Below are positions 61,768-64,000 of a stretch of DNA of 64,000 bases, in pieces. Within the stretch, counting starts at the first letter, position 1; every line of letters begins with the position of its first letter. A program made the translations under genes and the position numbers. The notes under the pieces are model-generated. The model ran no database searches and was not told the origin of the DNA. It was given only the letters and a program-made list of their open reading frames with translations. The DNA comes from Streptomyces sp. DH24 (GTDB lineage: Bacteria > Actinomycetota > Actinomycetes > Streptomycetales > Streptomycetaceae), in the NCBI RefSeq assembly GCF_029813775.1, contig NZ_JARVKW010000027.1, positions 1 to 64,000 on the forward strand, written 5' to 3'.

Positions 61768-64000
61768 GTGACTCAGCCTGCAACGACAGCACCGGCGGCC
61801 TCGCCTGCGTATCTCCGGTTCCCGCACCTGCACGGCGAGTTGGTCGCCTTCACGGCCGAGGACGACGTGTGGGTCGCGCCGCTCGACGGCTCACGCGCCT
61901 GGCGGGTCAGCGCCGAGAACATTCCGGTGACCACGCCGCGCATCTCGCCGGACGGCACGACCGTCGCCTGGACCTCCACCCGCGACGGCGCCCCCGAGGT
62001 GCACGTCGCGCCGGTCGACGGCGGCCCCGCCAGACGCCTCACGTACTGGGGCAGCTGGAAGACGCAGGTGCGCGGCTGGACCCCGGACGGCGACGTCCTC
62101 GCGATCACCACCCACGGCCAGGCCAGCCTGCGCCGCACCTGGGCCCGCGCCGTCCCCCTGGACGGCGGACCGGCGGCCACCCTGCCGTACGGGCCGGTCG
62201 GCGACGTCGCGTACGGGCCGCGCACCGTGCTGCTGTCCGCCACGATGGGCCGGGAGGCCGCCTGGTGGAAGCGCTACCGGGGCGGCACGGCCGGCAAGCT
62301 GTGGATCGACCGGGACGCCCCCGACGGGGACGGCGCCGGGGAGTTCGTCCGGCTGCACGAGGACCTGGACGGCAACATCGAGTACCCGTTCTGGGTCGGG
62401 GAGCGCATCGCGTTCCTCTCCGACCACGAGGGCACCGGCGCCGTGTACTCCTCCCTCGCCGACGGCTCCGACCTGCGCCGCCACACCCCGCTTGGGGGCA
62501 CCTCCCGCTCCGGCGAAGCCGAGAGTGGGGGAGGCTTCTACGCCCGGCACGCCGCCACCGACGGCACCCGCGTCGTGTACTCGAGCGCCGGCCGGCTGTG
62601 GCTGCTGGACGACCTCGACGGCGCCGAGCCGCGCCCCCTCGACATCCGGCTCGGCGGGCAGCGCGTCGACCTGAACCCGTTCCCGGTCAACGCCGCCCGC
62701 TGGTTCGGCGCGGCGTCCCCGGACCACACCGCGCGCGGCAGCGCCGTCTCCGTACGCGGCTCCGTGCACTGGGTCACCCACCGCTCCGGACCCGCCCGCG
62801 CGCTCGCCGCGCGGCCCGGCGTACGGGCCCGGCTGCCGCGCACCTTCCGCGCCGACGGCGAGGAGTGGGTGGTGTGGGTGACCGACGCCGAGGGCGACGA
62901 CGCGCTGGAGTTCGCGCCCGCCACCGGCCTGGCCCCCGGCGCCACCCCGCGCCGGCTCGCCGCCGGGCAGCTCGGCCGCGTCCTCTCCCTCGCCATGGCC
63001 CCCGACGGCAGCCGCGTCGCCGTCGCCTCGCACGACGGCCGGGTGCTGCTCGTCGAGCGGGAGACCGGCGAGGTCCGCGAGGTGGACCGCAGCGAGGACG
63101 GCGACGCCTCCGGGCTGGTGTTCTCGCCGGACTCGTCCTGGCTCGCCTGGTCCCACCCCGGCCCGCGCCCGCTGTGCCAGCTCAAGCTCGCCAACACCAC
63201 CGACCTGTCCGTCACGGAGGCCACCCCGCTGCGCTTCCAGGACTACGCGCCCGCGTTCACCCTGGACGGCAAGCACCTCGCCTTCCTGTCGGCGCGGTCC
63301 TTCGACCCGGTCTACGACGAGCACGTCTTCGACCTCGCGTTCGTCGAGGGCGTCCGCCCGTACCTGATAACGCTGGCCGCGACCACGCCGTCCCCGTTCG
63401 GGCCGCAGCGGCACGGCCGCCCCTTCGAGACGCCGGACCGGGAGGAGACCCCCGACAGCGAGGGCACCCCCACCACGCGCATCGACCTGGACGGCCTCGC
63501 CGACCGCATCGTGCCCTTCCCGGTCGAGGCCGCCCGCTACTCCAACCTGCGCGCCGCGAAGGACGGCGTGCTGTGGCTGAGGCACCCGGTGCACGGCGTC
63601 CTCGGCCACTCCCGCGCCACGCCCGACGACGCCGACCCGCACACCGAGCTGGAGCGCTACGACCTCGCCCAGCAGCGCGTCGAGCATCTCGCCGCCGACG
63701 CCGACCACTTCGAGGTCAGCGGCGACGGCAAGCGGGTCCTGCTGTGGACGGACAGCCGGCTGAAGGTCGTCCCCAGCGACCGGCGAGCCTCCGGCGACGA
63801 CGACAGCGACACCAACATCACCGTCGACCTGTCCCGCGTACGCCACCTGATCGACCCGGCGGCCGAGTGGCGGCAGATGTACGAGGAGACCGGCCGCGTC
63901 ATGCGGGACCACTTCTGGCGGTCCGACATGAGCGGCGTCGACTGGGACGGGGTCCTGGACCGCTACCGGCCCGTCCTGGAGCGCGTCGCCACCCACGACG
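61768..64000 (+). CDS. Tricorn-like S41-family protease (3' end outside window)
   Basis: The frame runs from GTG 61768 to the end of the window (over 744 codons) without a stop. It begins MTQPATTAPAASPAYLRFPH, then LHGELVAFTAEDDVWVAPLD. The first ~300 residues contain repeated beta-propeller blades (SPDGTTVAWTSTRDGAPEVH, WTPDGDVLAITT, LSDHEGTGAVYSS), and ~310-640 hold the second propeller. This is the double-propeller architecture of tricorn protease, which degrades peptides from the proteasome. The start of the C1-like domain (EWRQMYEETGRVMRDHFW) is present; the catalytic PDZ/S41 part lies beyond the right edge. A short repeat is inserted in frame at 62491-62534. Confidence 0.88.
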   Translation, partial: MTQPATTAPAASPAYLRFPHLHGELVAFTAEDDVWVAPLDGSRAWRVSAENIPVTTPRISPDGTTVAWTSTRDGAPEVHVAPVDGGPARRLTYWGSWKTQVRGWTPDGDVLAITTHGQASLRRTWARAVPLDGGPAATLPYGPVGDVAYGPRTVLLSATMGREAAWWKRYRGGTAGKLWIDRDAPDGDGAGEFVRLHEDLDGNIEYPFWVGERIAFLSDHEGTGAVYSSLADGSDLRRHTPLGGTSRSGEAESGGGFYARHAATDGTRVVYSSAGRLWLLDDLDGAEPRPLDIRLGGQRVDLNPFPVNAARWFGAASPDHTARGSAVSVRGSVHWVTHRSGPARALAARPGVRARLPRTFRADGEEWVVWVTDAEGDDALEFAPATGLAPGATPRRLAAGQLGRVLSLAMAPDGSRVAVASHDGRVLLVERETGEVREVDRSEDGDASGLVFSPDSSWLAWSHPGPRPLCQLKLANTTDLSVTEATPLRFQDYAPAFTLDGKHLAFLSARSFDPVYDEHVFDLAFVEGVRPYLITLAATTPSPFGPQRHGRPFETPDREETPDSEGTPTTRIDLDGLADRIVPFPVEAARYSNLRAAKDGVLWLRHPVHGVLGHSRATPDDADPHTELERYDLAQQRVEHLAADADHFEVSGDGKRVLLWTDSRLKVVPSDRRASGDDDSDTNITVDLSRVRHLIDPAAEWRQMYEETGRVMRDHFWRSDMSGVDWDGVLDRYRPVLERVATHD
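62491..62534 (+). repeat. Palindromic Streptomyces-type repeat inserted in frame in the tricorn-like gene
   Basis: CTTGGGGGCACCTCCC (62491-62506), a centre CGGC-GAA-GCCG (62511-62521) and GTGGGGGAGG (62525-62534). It can fold as a hairpin (CCTCCC with GGGAGG). It is translated in frame as about 15 extra residues, LGGTSRSGEAESGGG, that do not look like propeller sequence. A related copy is at 15675-15709. Confidence 0.65.

Noticed and set aside
61891..63996. 701-codon open frame on the minus strand across the tricorn-like gene
   Set aside because: The + strand encodes recognisable beta-propeller blades; the antisense translation is low complexity.

Overview
The window is chromosomal DNA from a Streptomyces-type actinomycete. 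GC is very high with strong third-position bias. Gene order (rne-rplU-rpmA-obg, proB-proA, nadD-LCP-rsfS, leuS, comEA-comEC-holA, rpsT, lepA, hemW, hrcA-dnaJ) matches, from memory, the S. coelicolor SCO2549-SCO2599 neighbourhood. Further signs are SCO2583/SCO2584-family proteins, a Tat-exported PhoD, a TTA codon, a CIRCE site and many likely leaderless starts. I see no plasmid, prophage, intact insertion sequence or CRISPR array. Nothing was searched; family calls rest on motifs and memory.

Layout. 1-5.6 kb: RNase E/G (cut by the left edge), ribosomal proteins L21 and L27, and the Obg GTPase. 5.7-8.0 kb: a short exported FG-GAP-like protein and a PhoD phosphatase, then about 750 bases without a convincing gene. 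8.7-17.2 kb: an envelope-polymer island with a fused CDP-ribitol synthase (IspD-like plus SDR), two paralogous membrane-linked TagF-like polymerases, an N-terminally truncated glycosyltransferase and a polysaccharide pyruvyl transferase. It separates obg from proB. 17.3-22.4 kb: proB, a conserved unknown, proA and two SCO2584/SCO2583-like membrane proteins. 22.4-27.8 kb: M48 protease, two tiny membrane proteins, then nadD, an LCP/PdtA-like protein, rsfS and a histidine phosphatase. 27.9-30.1 kb: two identical tRNA-Ala(GGC) genes bracketing two zinc-ribbon proteins and a GT87-like mannosyltransferase. 30.2-33.1 kb: a cytochrome-b-like membrane protein coupled to a NuoF-ferredoxin fusion. 33.3-44.6 kb: leuS behind a Leu-codon leader peptide and attenuator, a coiled-coil membrane protein, DegV, ComEA, ComEC, an arylamine N-acetyltransferase, a small unknown and holA. 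44.6-57.4 kb: 15-bp tandem repeats, rpsT, lepA, a long-chain acyl-CoA ligase, a TTA-containing SpoIIE-type phosphatase, a G-rich repeat field, hemW, a DUF3097 protein, an MBL-fold hydrolase and hrcA-dnaJ. 57.5-64 kb: nitronate monooxygenase, rsmE, two unknown envelope proteins and a tricorn-like protease that runs off the right edge.

Themes. The region combines translation and ribosome maintenance (L21, L27, Obg, RsfS, LepA, LeuS, S20, RsmE, RNase E) with cell-envelope and spore-wall polymer synthesis (CDP-ribitol synthase, polymerases, pyruvyl transferase, LCP transferase, SCO2583/SCO2584 proteins). The polymer genes could make a poly(ribitol-phosphate)-type teichoic acid that the LCP protein attaches to peptidoglycan. 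That link is inference. The most interesting regulatory signals are the leuS attenuator, the single TTA codon in the SpoIIE phosphatase, a long inverted repeat upstream of the CDP-ribitol synthase, and a series of -10 boxes 6-8 bases before start codons.
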